Positions 54,950 through 63,871 of a DNA stretch of 64,000 nt are shown here, one piece after another. This stretch comes from Gammaproteobacteria bacterium (lineage in GTDB: Bacteria > Pseudomonadota > Gammaproteobacteria > Enterobacterales > Permianibacteraceae). Both the position numbers and the translations under genes were made by a program. How positions within the stretch are numbered: the stretch's first letter is position 1; every line of letters starts with the position of its first letter. The notes below the pieces were generated by a model, which had not been told where the DNA came from, did no database searches, and worked only from the letters and a program-made list of their open reading frames with translations. The stretch covers positions 84,292-148,291 of the forward strand of contig JACPFT010000011.1 of the NCBI GenBank assembly GCA_016182845.1. The letters run 5' to 3'.

Positions 54950-57084
54950 GGGGCGCGGCCGCCGCGCAGATAGGCCTCGGCTTCGTCCGCCGCCAGGGGT
55001 CGGGCGTAGTGGAATCCCTGGGCGCAGTCGCAGCCCAGCTCCCGGAGGCGCTCGGCCTGGGCCTCGGCCTCGACGCCCTCGGCCACCACCGTGAGCCCCA
55101 GGCTCTGGGCCAGGGTGACGATGGTGCGGCAAATGGCTAAGTCCCGGCTGTTTTCGGCGATTTGCTGGACGAAGCCTTGGTCGATCTTGAGCCGATCGAT
55201 GGCCAGGTGCTTCAAGTCGTTCAGGGAGGAATAGCCGGTCCCGAAATCGTCGATGGACACGCTGATGCCCTGGGTGCGCAAGCTGGCGATCCGCTCCTTG
55301 GCGAGCTCCAGGTCCTTCATCAGCAGGCTTTCGGTGAGCTCCAGCTCGATGAGCGAGCCCGGGATCGAACAACTGCTCATGGCTTCCTGCAACTGCTCGA
55401 CGAAATGGACGCCGGCGAATTGCCGCTGGGACACATTCAGCGACAGACGAAAGCCATCCGGCAGCAAGCCCTCATCCAGCCAAGCATTGAGGTAGGCGCA
55501 GGCCTGGCCCATGACCCAGCGCCCCACCGGCAGGATCAGCCCGCATTCCTCCAGAAGGGGGATGAAGGTCTCCGGGCCGACCACGCCGGCCTTGGGATGT
55601 TCCCAGCGCAGCAAGACCTCGAAGCCCACCAGGGCCTGGCTGTCCAGGGTCACGATGGGCTGAAAGACCAGGAACAGATCCTGGTTATCCACCGCCTGGC
55701 GCAGGCTCTGCTCCAGGAGCATGCGCACCTTCACCTTGGCATTCATCTCCTCGGTGAAGAAGTGGTAGCCGTTGCGCCCGTCGGCCTTGGCGCGGTACAT
55801 GGCGATATCGGCCGAGCGCATCATCTCGCCCGCATCCAGGCCGCATTCCGGGTAGACCGCGATGCCGATACTGCCGCCCGTCGCGATGGAGCCGTGCTCC
55901 AGGGGGAAGGGCCGGCTCAGGACCTCAAGGATCTTCTCGGCAATCATGGCCGCATCATTGGACTCGGCCAACTCGTCGAGCACCACGGTGAATTCGTCGC
56001 CGCCCAGGCGCGCCACGGTGTCGCTGACGCGCACGCAGGACTTGAGCCGCTGCGCCACTTCCTTGAGGAAGGCATCGCCCACGTCGTGGCCATAGGTGTC
56101 GTTGACGGCCTTGAAATGATCCAGATCGATGAGCAGCAGGGCCGCGCAGCCGATGCCGCGCTGGGCGCGGCCCAGGGCCATGTCCACCGCCAGCTTGAGG
56201 CCATTGCGGTTGGCGAGGCCGGTCAGGGGATCGGTCGTGGCCTGGGCCACCAGCTGCTCCTCGAAGCATTTGCGCTCCGAGATGTCCTGGAAAGCCAAGA
56301 CATAGCCGTCCAGACTGCCGCCGATGGGCGTGCAACGCAGGGACACCGGGAAAGGCTCGCCGCCCACGCGCAGCAGCTCCGCTTCAACCAGGCCCAAGGC
56401 CTCCGCGTCCACCAGGGCTTGGGCGCCGTCCGTGGACAGGGTCTGGATGGCCTCGCCGGAGAACAGCTCGTCCACCGGACGGCCCTGGAGGTCGCGCGCC
56501 TCGGCCTGGAACAGGCACTGGGCCGCCGGATTGCAGAAGCGGACGATGCCCCGGGCATCCACGCCCAGGACGCCGTCGCCGACGGCATGCAGGATCGACT
56601 GGTAGTAGCGCTTCTGTTCGGCGATCTGGGCATAGGCCCGCTCCAGGCGATGCTGCTGGCTGTCCAGCTCCAGGAACAGACTCACCTTGGACTTGAGCAC
56701 GACCGGATTGATGGGCTTGTACAGATAATCGATGGCGCCGTTGCGATAGCCGCGCAACAAGGCCGCCTCGTCGCGGTAGAACGCCGTCATGAAGATGATG
56801 GGAATGGCGCGCGTGTCGGCCCTGCCCTGCATCAGGCGGGCGACCTCGAAGCCGTCCATGCCCGGCATCTGCACGTCGAGCAGGACCAGGGCGGCGGCGT
56901 GCTTGAGCAGCAGGTTCAGCGCCTCCGGCCCCGACTTCGCCGTCAGCAGCTTCAAGCCCGGCCGCTCCAGCAAGGCGGACAAGGCCAGGAGATTCGCCTC
57001 GTTGTCATCCACCAGGAGTATGGCCTGCATGAAGTCGGCCTCCTCGCCCGTCAGGGTCGTTTCCACCTGCTCTAGGGATTGCAT
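54946..57084 (-). CDS. REC-PAS-GGDEF-EAL response regulator
   Basis: A 712-residue cytoplasmic protein. Receiver about 20-140 with phosphoacceptor D70 (LVLLDVQMPGMDGFE); PAS about 160-280; GGDEF about 285-450 with ARLGGDEFTVVLDEL and an I-site RVSD five residues earlier; EAL about 460-705 with FEVLLRWEHP (EVL at the signature), LNVSQRQF, ELELTESLL and DDFGTGYSSLNDLKHL. Both active sites look largely intact, so the net effect on c-di-GMP is open. It lies 16 bp after the hybrid kinase gene and is probably its phosphorylation target. The stop codon is within the target duplication of a MITE-like element. Confidence 0.93.
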   Translation of the reverse strand: MQSLEQVETTLTGEEADFMQAILLVDDNEANLLALSALLERPGLKLLTAKSGPEALNLLLKHAAALVLLDVQMPGMDGFEVARLMQGRADTRAIPIIFMTAFYRDEAALLRGYRNGAIDYLYKPINPVVLKSKVSLFLELDSQQHRLERAYAQIAEQKRYYQSILHAVGDGVLGVDARGIVRFCNPAAQCLFQAEARDLQGRPVDELFSGEAIQTLSTDGAQALVDAEALGLVEAELLRVGGEPFPVSLRCTPIGGSLDGYVLAFQDISERKCFEEQLVAQATTDPLTGLANRNGLKLAVDMALGRAQRGIGCAALLLIDLDHFKAVNDTYGHDVGDAFLKEVAQRLKSCVRVSDTVARLGGDEFTVVLDELAESNDAAMIAEKILEVLSRPFPLEHGSIATGGSIGIAVYPECGLDAGEMMRSADIAMYRAKADGRNGYHFFTEEMNAKVKVRMLLEQSLRQAVDNQDLFLVFQPIVTLDSQALVGFEVLLRWEHPKAGVVGPETFIPLLEECGLILPVGRWVMGQACAYLNAWLDEGLLPDGFRLSLNVSQRQFAGVHFVEQLQEAMSSCSIPGSLIELELTESLLMKDLELAKERIASLRTQGISVSIDDFGTGYSSLNDLKHLAIDRLKIDQGFVQQIAENSRDLAICRTIVTLAQSLGLTVVAEGVEAEAQAERLRELGCDCAQGFHYARPLAADEAEAYLRGGRAP

Positions 57085-57100
57085 GACACACCTCGCATGA

Positions 57101-59836
57101 CTACGCGGTTGCCGTTGGCAGCCATTTCTCTATGGTCGTGAACAAATCCGCGACCGTGACCGGTTTGGCCAGATAATCGTCGGCGCCGGAAGCCAGGCAG
57201 CGCTGGCGATCCTCGGGCATGGCCTTGGCCGTCAGGGCGATGACCGGCGTGCGCATGGCCAGGGTCGAGCGGATTTCCCGTAAGGTCTCGTAACCGTCCA
57301 TCTCCGGCATCATCATGTCCAGCAGGACCAGGTCCGTATGGGCGCGGCCGCGCAGGCTGGCCAGGGCCTCCCTGCCGTTCTTGGCGGTCAGGACCGAGAA
57401 ACCGCGCTCCTCCAGCAGGCTGCTCATCACATAGATGTTGCGCACGTCGTCGTCGACCACCAGGATGCGGCGACCGGCGTAATGGCCGGGCAGCGCCTCG
57501 GCGGCATCGTCGGACGCCTGCTCCACCAGCGCGGGCGGCAGGTCCTCCGCCAGGACGCCGTCGTCCTCCCAGGCCTCGTCCCCCGAGCGCGCCTCCGCCG
57601 GAAGCTCCAGGGGCAGCCAGAGCGTGAACACGCTGCCCTTGCCTTCCGTGCTCTTGAGCGTGATGTCCCCGCCCAGGAGACGGGCCAGGCGCCGGGAGAT
57701 CGCCAGACCCAGGCCCGTGCCCCCGTAATTGCGCCGGGTCGAGCCGTCCACTTGGCGGAAAGCCTGGAACACGGCCTCCTCCTTTCCGGCGGGAATGCCG
57801 ATCCCGGTATCGCTGACGGCGATGCCCAGGGCATTGCCCCATTCCAGGGTCTCGGGCAGGGCGTCCTTGGGCCCGGCCGGGAAGAAGCGCACGCCGACCT
57901 GACCGGAACTGGTGAACTTCATGGCATTGGACAACAAATTCTTGAGGATCTGATCCAGGCGCTGCAAATCGCTGACGATGCGCAAGGGGCAGCCCTCGTC
58001 CACCTCGACGCGAAAGGCCAGGGATTTGGCCTCGGCCTGGGGCGCGAAAGTGCGCTCTACTTGCGCGGCGAACTCGCCGGTGTCGAAGGCCGTGCAGGCC
58101 AGGCGCATGCGCCCCGCCTCGATCTTGGACAGATCGAGGATGTCATTGATGAGGCAGAGCAGGTCGCTGCCGCTGCGGTGGATCACCTCGGCGTATTCCG
58201 CCTGCTTGGCGCTCAGCTTGCCCTCGGGATTCTCCGCCAGGCGCTCGGACAGCAGCAGGATGCTGTTCAGGGGCGTGCGCAGCTCGTGGGACATATTGGC
58301 CAGGAATTCCGACTTATAGCGGCTGGCCTCGGCGATCTCCTCCACCTGGCGGCGCAAGCGGTCTTCGATGAGCTTGCGCTCGGTGATGTCGATGACCGAG
58401 CAGATGATCTGCACGCCCTCGTCGGACACCAGGGGATTCAGGCCCACCTCCACCGGAAACTCGCTGCCGTCCCGGCGCTGGCCGTAGAGATCGCGCCCGG
58501 CGCCCATCAGCCGTTCGCTGGGTTCGGCGATAAAGCCCTGGCGATGCCAGGGATGGGCCTCGCGGAAGCGCGCCGGCACCAGCTCGTCGATGGACATGCC
58601 CAGCAGGGCCCGGTGCGCGTAGCCGAACATGCGCTCGATGCGGGAATTGACCATCTCGACGCGCCCCCGCGCGTCGGTGAGGATCAGGCCGTTGGCCGTG
58701 GACTCGATGATGCGGCGCAGCTGCTGCTCGGTGCGGCGGCGGGCGCTGGTGTCCAGCAGGGAGACGATGACCTGGATGCCCTCGTCGGTGACATCGGGAT
58801 TGATGTCGATCTCCACCGGCACCAGGCGCCCATCCTTGGCGCGGGCATGGAGATTGTACGAATCGTCGAAGGTCGTGCGCTTCGGCGCCTGCAGGAAGCG
58901 GGCGCGTATGGCCGGGTGACGAGGCCTGACCTCGTCGGGCACCAGGCAGTCCACCGACATGCCCAGGAGCTCGCTGCGCGCATAGCCCAGCATGTTCTCC
59001 ACCCGCTCATTGGCCAACTCGATAATGCCGGACTCATTCACCTGGAGGATGCCATTGGCGGTGGATTCGATGACCCGGATCAGGCGCCGCTCGTTGCGCT
59101 CGGCGCGGGCCTTCTGCTGGACATGGTCCTGCATCAGGCTGAGCAGGCCGCGCCGCGAGCGTTCCAGCTCCTCGGCATGCTCGCGCAATTGGGCATGGGC
59201 CTGCTCGCGCTCGTGCCGCTCGCGCTCGGCCTCGCCCATGGCCGCTTCCAGGCGGCGCAGGCTGGGCCGCAACAGGAACAACCAGGCGAAGCCCAGGAGC
59301 AAGAGGGTCAGGAGCAAGGAGCCGGCCGTGGACCAGGCCAGGCGTTGCAAATGGTCGCTACGAGCCTGGCGGTAGACATCGGCCGCCTCGATCATTGCAT
59401 CGATATAGGCATGGCCGGCGCGCCACAGGCGCTGGCCCTGGAGCTCTTGGAAACCAGTCTCCGCCTTGAGCCAGGCCTCGGCGGCATCGAGGAAATCCCG
59501 GCGCCGCTCCGCCACGGGCTCCATGCCGGGAAATGCCATGGCCTGCCCGTTCGGCGTCCGCCAGCGGCGCAGGGCGGCGGTCAGGGCCTCGCTCTCCACC
59601 CCGGGGCCCCAGGCCGCCCAGCCCAGCTGCCAATCGTGGACCAGGAACAGGGTATCGCTGAGGGACTTGCGCTGTTCCGACAACTCGTCCAGGGCGACAA
59701 CCAGCTCTCGGCTGCGCGCCAGCTCCTGCTGATGCAGCAGGAACTGGCCGGCCCCCAGGGCCAGGAGCAGGACCAGGACGCCGGCGCACAGCCAGCGCAC
59801 CCGCCGCAGCGACAGTTGCTCCAGCCGGAAGCTCAT
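57101..59836 (-). CDS. Membrane hybrid histidine kinase (PAS-PAS-HisKA-HATPase-REC)
   Basis: A 911-residue kinase. TM1 about 15-34, periplasmic helical sensor about 35-170, TM2 about 171-190, coiled coil to 245, two PAS domains (about 252-365 and 372-490), HisKA with H517 ([17 protein letters not shown]), HATPase with [16 protein letters not shown] and GGTGLGL, and a C-terminal receiver with D840 ([15 protein letters not shown]). The presence of a terminal receiver implies intramolecular transfer before output. ATG 59836 overlaps the stop of the ethylene-receptor-like gene by four bases; the next gene downstream encodes the REC-PAS-GGDEF-EAL protein. Confidence 0.94.
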   Translation of the reverse strand: MSFRLEQLSLRRVRWLCAGVLVLLLALGAGQFLLHQQELARSRELVVALDELSEQRKSLSDTLFLVHDWQLGWAAWGPGVESEALTAALRRWRTPNGQAMAFPGMEPVAERRRDFLDAAEAWLKAETGFQELQGQRLWRAGHAYIDAMIEAADVYRQARSDHLQRLAWSTAGSLLLTLLLLGFAWLFLLRPSLRRLEAAMGEAERERHEREQAHAQLREHAEELERSRRGLLSLMQDHVQQKARAERNERRLIRVIESTANGILQVNESGIIELANERVENMLGYARSELLGMSVDCLVPDEVRPRHPAIRARFLQAPKRTTFDDSYNLHARAKDGRLVPVEIDINPDVTDEGIQVIVSLLDTSARRRTEQQLRRIIESTANGLILTDARGRVEMVNSRIERMFGYAHRALLGMSIDELVPARFREAHPWHRQGFIAEPSERLMGAGRDLYGQRRDGSEFPVEVGLNPLVSDEGVQIICSVIDITERKLIEDRLRRQVEEIAEASRYKSEFLANMSHELRTPLNSILLLSERLAENPEGKLSAKQAEYAEVIHRSGSDLLCLINDILDLSKIEAGRMRLACTAFDTGEFAAQVERTFAPQAEAKSLAFRVEVDEGCPLRIVSDLQRLDQILKNLLSNAMKFTSSGQVGVRFFPAGPKDALPETLEWGNALGIAVSDTGIGIPAGKEEAVFQAFRQVDGSTRRNYGGTGLGLAISRRLARLLGGDITLKSTEGKGSVFTLWLPLELPAEARSGDEAWEDDGVLAEDLPPALVEQASDDAAEALPGHYAGRRILVVDDDVRNIYVMSSLLEERGFSVLTAKNGREALASLRGRAHTDLVLLDMMMPEMDGYETLREIRSTLAMRTPVIALTAKAMPEDRQRCLASGADDYLAKPVTVADLFTTIEKWLPTATA

Positions 59837-60447
59837 GCGCCCTGCCCGCCGGCCGCGTCGATGGCCGCGTAACGCGGGACCAGCCCCAGGCGCGCCGCCA
59901 GGGCATTCACTTCCGCCTTCAGCTCGAGGATGCGTTCCTCCCGGCCCACCGCCAGGGCGTTATAGGCACGCAGCTCCGTGTTGGCCTGGGCCAGTTCGGC
60001 GGAACGCTGCTCCAGGGCCTCGGTGCGCTCGCCCACCTTGCGCTCCAGGGAGGCGGCCAGCTGTTCTAGCTGGGTAGGGCTGGGCAGGGCCAGGGCCTTG
60101 GGCAGCAGGGGCCAGAGCATGGCCGCCGTGGTCACCGAGATCATGGCGGTGGCCGCCTTGATCACGCCCTCCAGGCGATACATCGGTTGCCAGGTGGTCC
60201 AGATGTCCATCACATGGGTCGTGCCGCAGGCGCAGATGAAGGCGCCGAACATCAGGAAGATCCAACGGAAGCGCACGTCGGGGCGCTTGAAGGCGAAGAC
60301 CAGCAGGGCCAGGGGAATGGAGTAATAAGACAGGGCGATGATGCCGTCGGAGAACACATGCAGCCAGAGGATTTCCGGCGTCCAGAAATAACAATGCCCG
60401 TGGGGCATGAACTGCCCGGGATCGGTGAGCTGGTCCAGAAACTCCAT
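59833..60447 (-). CDS. Stand-alone ethylene-receptor-like membrane sensor with coiled-coil tail
   Basis: A 204-residue protein. The N-terminus GQFMPHGHCYFWTPEILWLH is followed by three membrane helices that match the ETR1 ethylene-binding domain: FSDGIIALSYYSIP (D34 and Y41, corresponding to ETR1 D25 and Y32) and FGAFICACGTTHVMDIW (C74 and H78, corresponding to copper ligands C65 and H69, same spacing). Residues 125-190 are a coiled coil (LEQLAASLERKVGERTEALE). No kinase domain is attached; the hybrid kinase is the next gene with a 4-bp overlap. Start at ATG 60447, following GGAGTTGT-like purines; 23 upstream residues are not membrane-protein-like. Confidence 0.88.
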   Translation of the reverse strand: MEFLDQLTDPGQFMPHGHCYFWTPEILWLHVFSDGIIALSYYSIPLALLVFAFKRPDVRFRWIFLMFGAFICACGTTHVMDIWTTWQPMYRLEGVIKAATAMISVTTAAMLWPLLPKALALPSPTQLEQLAASLERKVGERTEALEQRSAELAQANTELRAYNALAVGREERILELKAEVNALAARLGLVPRYAAIDAAGGQGA

Positions 60448-60675
60448 GCACAACCTCCTGCGCCGACTCCACGGGAGAGGCGCGCTCATGACCAAGGTGG
60501 GAGGCCCCTGCGCCACGGAGGAGGACTACGGCGCCGGCGGGCGGGACAGGGCTGCGGCGGGGACGGGGCCGCTCTCTGCAAGAAGTATAGAAAAGAATCG
60601 GAGGCGCACTCCGCCTTTACCCCGGACGGGCAGCTCATTAGACTCGGGCGACGCTCCCCGACACGAGATCCCCCC

Positions 60676-61995
60676 ATGAAGTTCCGCGCCACAGCCCTCG
60701 CGCTCCTGTCCAGCCTCGCCCTGCCGGTCCAAGCCGCGAACCAAGTCCTGGAGGCGGATATCGCCGCCGACTACACCCGTCTGGAAGCCCTCTACACCCA
60801 TTTCCACCGCCACCCGGAACTGTCCTTCCAAGAGAAAGACTCCGCGCAAATCGTCGCCAAGGAGCTGAAAAAGCTCGGCTTTTCCGTCACCACCGGCTTG
60901 GGGGGGCATGGCGTGGTGGCCCAGATGCGCAATGGCGAGGGTCCGACGCTCATGCTGCGCAGCGACATGGATGCCCTGCCGGTCCTGGAACAGACCGGCC
61001 TGCCCTATGCCAGCAAGGTCAAGGCCAAGAACGACCAGGGCCTGAGCGTTCCGGTCATGCATGCCTGCGGCCACGACGTGCACATGACCGTCCTGCTCGG
61101 CACCGCCAAGCAGCTGGTGGCACGCAAGGCCGAGTGGCGCGGCACCCTAGTGCTCATCGGCCAGCCGGCCGAGGAACGCTCGGGCGGTGCCATCGCCATG
61201 CTCAACCAGGGCCTGTTCCGCGACCATCCCAAGCCCGACTTCAACCTGGCCATCCACACCTCGGCGGCCGTGCCGGCGGGCTCCCTGGCCTATACCGAGG
61301 GCTATGCCTTCGCCAATACCGATTCGGTGGACATCACCGTGCGCGGCCTGGGCGGCCATGGCGCCTATCCCCACAAGACCAAGGATCCGATCGTCCTGGC
61401 CGCCGGGCTGGTCATGGCCTTCCAGACCATCGTCAGCCGCGAGACCGCGCCCCAGGAGGCGGCGGTGGTCACCGTCGGTTCCATCCACGGCGGCGCCCAG
61501 CACAACATCATCCCCGACGAGGTGAAGCTGCAACTGACCCTGCGCTCCTACTCGCCGGCGGTGCGCGAACACAGCCTGGCCGCCCTGAAGCGCATCAGCG
61601 AGAACTATGCCCGGGCCGCCGGCCTGCCGGAAAACCTGCTGCCCATCGTCACCCTCAAGAACGAGGGCACGCCCGCCGTCTGGAACGACCCGGCCCTGAC
61701 GCGCCGCCTGGTGGGCGTGTTCGAGCGGGAACTGGGCAAGGACAAGGTGGCGCCCATCGAACCGACCATGGCCGGCGAGGACTTTGCCCGCTACGGCCAG
61801 ACCGAGGACAAGATCCCCGGCCTCATCTTCTGGGTGGGCGGCGTGGACCCGGTCAAATACGCCCAGGCCAAGGCCAAGGGAACCGACCTGCCGGCCCTAC
61901 ATTCGCCGTTTTTCGCGCCCCTGCCGGAACCGACCCTCAAGACCGGCGTCCAAGCCCTGACCTCGGCGGCCTTGGAGCTCCTGGGCAAGCCGTGA
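60676..61995 (+). CDS. Periplasmic M20 family amidohydrolase
   Basis: A 439-residue M20D-type metal-dependent amidohydrolase (hippurate/IAA-amino-acid hydrolase group) with a signal peptide (MKFRATALALLSSLALPVQA). Metal and catalytic segments: LMLRSDMDALPV, MHACGHDVHMTVLLGTA, GQPAEERSGGAIAML, then the dimerisation lid (SVDITVRGLGGHGAYPHKTK) and MAGEDFARYGQ and LHSPFF near the end. Hydrolyses N-acyl amino acids or amides in the periplasm; the substrate is unknown. ATG 60676 chosen because the signal peptide starts there. Confidence 0.92.
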   Translation: MKFRATALALLSSLALPVQAANQVLEADIAADYTRLEALYTHFHRHPELSFQEKDSAQIVAKELKKLGFSVTTGLGGHGVVAQMRNGEGPTLMLRSDMDALPVLEQTGLPYASKVKAKNDQGLSVPVMHACGHDVHMTVLLGTAKQLVARKAEWRGTLVLIGQPAEERSGGAIAMLNQGLFRDHPKPDFNLAIHTSAAVPAGSLAYTEGYAFANTDSVDITVRGLGGHGAYPHKTKDPIVLAAGLVMAFQTIVSRETAPQEAAVVTVGSIHGGAQHNIIPDEVKLQLTLRSYSPAVREHSLAALKRISENYARAAGLPENLLPIVTLKNEGTPAVWNDPALTRRLVGVFERELGKDKVAPIEPTMAGEDFARYGQTEDKIPGLIFWVGGVDPVKYAQAKAKGTDLPALHSPFFAPLPEPTLKTGVQALTSAALELLGKP

Positions 61996-62020
61996 GCCAG
62001 GGCTTGTAGCTTCATTCCCG

Positions 62021-62091
62021 TAGGTCGGGTTAGCGCAGCGTAACCCGACATCTTCCGGGGCCTCTTGTCGGGTTACGCCCTCTGGGCTAAC
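62021..62091. repeat. GTCGGGTTAGCGCAGCGTAACCCGAC repeat pair
   Basis: GTCGGGTTAGCGCAGCGTAACCCGACA followed by TGTCGGGTTACGCCCTCTGGGCTAAC, i.e. two palindromic units in tandem after the amidohydrolase gene. Related to 63808-63871 and, more distantly, 29107-29172. Confidence 0.85.
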
Positions 62092-62103
62092 AGTATCTAC
62101 GAC

Positions 62104-62180
62104 TGTAGGTCCCGCTTTAGCGGGACAGGCACCGCCGTCCGACTAAAGTCGGACCTACAGCGGACCTAGGTCGGACCTAC
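62104..62180. repeat. REP-like palindromes, three units
   Basis: TGTAGGTCCCGCTTTAGCGGGAC, GTCCGACTAAAGTCGGACCTAC and a decayed CGGACCTAGGTCGGACCTAC unit in the space before the GST-like gene. Confidence 0.88.
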
Positions 62181-62212
62181 AACAACCAACAATATCCAAG
62201 CGAGATCCTGCC

Positions 62213-62923
62213 ATGCTGACCCTCTACAAATTCGGCCCGGTCTGGGGAGTGCCCGATGCCAGCCCCTTCTGCATGAAGCTGGAAACCTATCTGCGCATGA
62301 CCGGCATCCCCTTCGAGGTGAAGAAGGGCATGCAGAACATGAAGCTCTCGCCCAAGGGCAAGATGCCCTTCATCGAGCACGAGGGTAAGCGCATCGGCGA
62401 TTCCGAGCTCATCATCGGCTACCTGAAAAAAACCTTTGGCGACAGCCTGGACGGGGCGCTGAGCCCGGAGCAAAAAGCCATCGCCCGGCTGATTCAGAGA
62501 ACTCTGGACGAGCATTGCTATTTCGCCGCCGTGCACAGCCGCTGGATCGACGAGGCCAACTGGCCGGTGGTGCGGGAGACCTTCTTCCGACCGGTGCCGG
62601 CCCTGCTGCGCGGCCTCGTCTCCGGCCAGATCCGCAAGAAAGTCGGCAAGATGCTCTATCTGCAGGGCGCCGGCCGTCACGAGAGCGCCGAACTCTACGC
62701 CATGGCCATCGAGGACTTGCAGGCCGTGCTCAGCCTGCTGGGCGACCAGCCTTATTTATTCGGCGATGCGCCCTCCTCCGCCGACGCCTGCCTGCATGCC
62801 TATCTCGCCAATTTCCTGATCCGCGAAATGCGCTCGCCCATGGCCGATTTCCTCGCCCAGGACCCGCGGGTCGCGGCCTATGTGGCGCGCATCGACGGGA
62901 GCTATTATGGAAATGCGGCTTGA
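62213..62923 (+). CDS. Glutathione S-transferase-like protein (failed-axon-connections/metaxin type)
   Basis: A 236-residue two-domain GST fold. Thioredoxin-like N-terminus (MLTLYKFGPVWGVPDASPFC, with Cys20 in the active-site region, then GKMPFIEHEGKRIGDSELII with the cis-Pro and Ser contacts). All-alpha C-terminal domain with the FGDAPSSADACLHAYLANF segment. The sequence pattern is closer to the Faxc/metaxin-like group than to classical detoxifying GSTs. Substrate unknown. ATG 62213; followed by mtfA after 52 bp. Confidence 0.85.
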   Translation: MLTLYKFGPVWGVPDASPFCMKLETYLRMTGIPFEVKKGMQNMKLSPKGKMPFIEHEGKRIGDSELIIGYLKKTFGDSLDGALSPEQKAIARLIQRTLDEHCYFAAVHSRWIDEANWPVVRETFFRPVPALLRGLVSGQIRKKVGKMLYLQGAGRHESAELYAMAIEDLQAVLSLLGDQPYLFGDAPSSADACLHAYLANFLIREMRSPMADFLAQDPRVAAYVARIDGSYYGNAA

Positions 62924-62975
62924 AGCGCGGCGACTTGCCTCCATGAAGGGATTTCGACCCTAACCGGAATTCCCC

Positions 62976-63803
62976 GTGTCCGATTTTGTCCTGGCCCTGC
63001 TGTTTCTCGGCGCACTGGCCCTGCCCTTCTGGTGGTTTCACTATCGGATCCAGTGGCGCCGCGCCGCCGTGGCAAAACGGGAATTTCCGCTGGATTGGGA
63101 GCTGTGCCTGCGCCAGAACTGGCCCTTGTACTGGCGATTGCCGGCGACCGATCGGCGCCGCCTGCAGATCCTGATCCAGCAGTTCATCGACGAGAAGCAA
63201 TTCTTCGGCTGCGACGGATTTTCCATCACCGAGGACTCCAAGGTCCTGATCGCCGCCCAAGCCTGTTTGTTGTTGCTCAATAAGTCCCTGGACGACTTCA
63301 CCGCCCTGCAGGCGGTCCTGGTCTATCCCGGCGCCTTCGCCCAGCCCCTGTCCCGGCCCGACGAGGCCGGCGTGGTGAGGACGCGCCGGGAAGTGCGCCT
63401 GGGCGAGTCCTGGGGCAACGGCCGGGTGGTCCTATCCTTCGACGACGTCCTGGCCGGCCTGTCCGACGAGGCCGCGCACAATGTCGTGCTCCACGAATTC
63501 GCCCACCAGCTGGACCAGGCCGACGGCGTCTCCGACGGCACGCCGGCCCTGGGCAGCCGCGCCCAGGTGGCGCGCTGGGTCCAAGTCTTCCGCCGCGAAT
63601 ACGAGCGCCTGCGCGCCGAGGCCTGGTACGGGCTGCCCGGGGCCCTGGACAGCTACGGCGCCGAGAGCCCGGCGGAATTCTTCGCCGTGGCCAGCGAAAC
63701 CTTCTTCACCCGCCCCCACGAGCTCAGCGCCCACAGCCCGGCCCTGTTCGAGGAACTGTGCCGGTTCTACGCCCGGGATCCCCGGGTCTGGCAGGCCCGC
63801 TGA
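62976..63803 (+). CDS. mtfA: Zinc-dependent peptidase MtfA (M90, Mlc titration factor)
   Basis: A 275-residue protein with a single N-terminal hydrophobic helix (DFVLALLFLGALALPFWWF) and the M90 site VVLHEFAHQLDQADG (HEFAH zinc ligands and catalytic Glu), followed by ESPAEFFAVASETFF with the third-ligand Glu. In enterobacteria MtfA is an anthrax-lethal-factor-like peptidase that binds the repressor Mlc and so affects the PTS glucose system. GTG 62976 is the start. An Mlc homologue is not in this window, so the partner here is unknown. Confidence 0.93.
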   Translation: MSDFVLALLFLGALALPFWWFHYRIQWRRAAVAKREFPLDWELCLRQNWPLYWRLPATDRRRLQILIQQFIDEKQFFGCDGFSITEDSKVLIAAQACLLLLNKSLDDFTALQAVLVYPGAFAQPLSRPDEAGVVRTRREVRLGESWGNGRVVLSFDDVLAGLSDEAAHNVVLHEFAHQLDQADGVSDGTPALGSRAQVARWVQVFRREYERLRAEAWYGLPGALDSYGAESPAEFFAVASETFFTRPHELSAHSPALFEELCRFYARDPRVWQAR

Positions 63804-63807
63804 GTTC

Positions 63808-63871
63808 GTCGGGTTAGCGCAGCGCTCGACGGCCAAACACTGTCGGGTTACGCCCCCTGGGCTAACCCGAC
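63808..63871. repeat. GTCGGGTT...AACCCGAC repeat pair downstream of mtfA
   Basis: GTCGGGTTAGCGCAGCG and TGTCGGGTTACGCCCCCTGG then GCTAACCCGAC, same family as 62021-62091, directly after the mtfA stop. Confidence 0.85.

Noticed and set aside
57338..59872. 844-residue open frame on the plus strand opposite the hybrid kinase
   Set aside because: It mirrors the high-GC codon pattern of the real kinase gene; its product is Gly/Ala/Gln/Leu-rich with no recognisable fold, while the minus strand shows a complete PAS-HisKA-REC protein.
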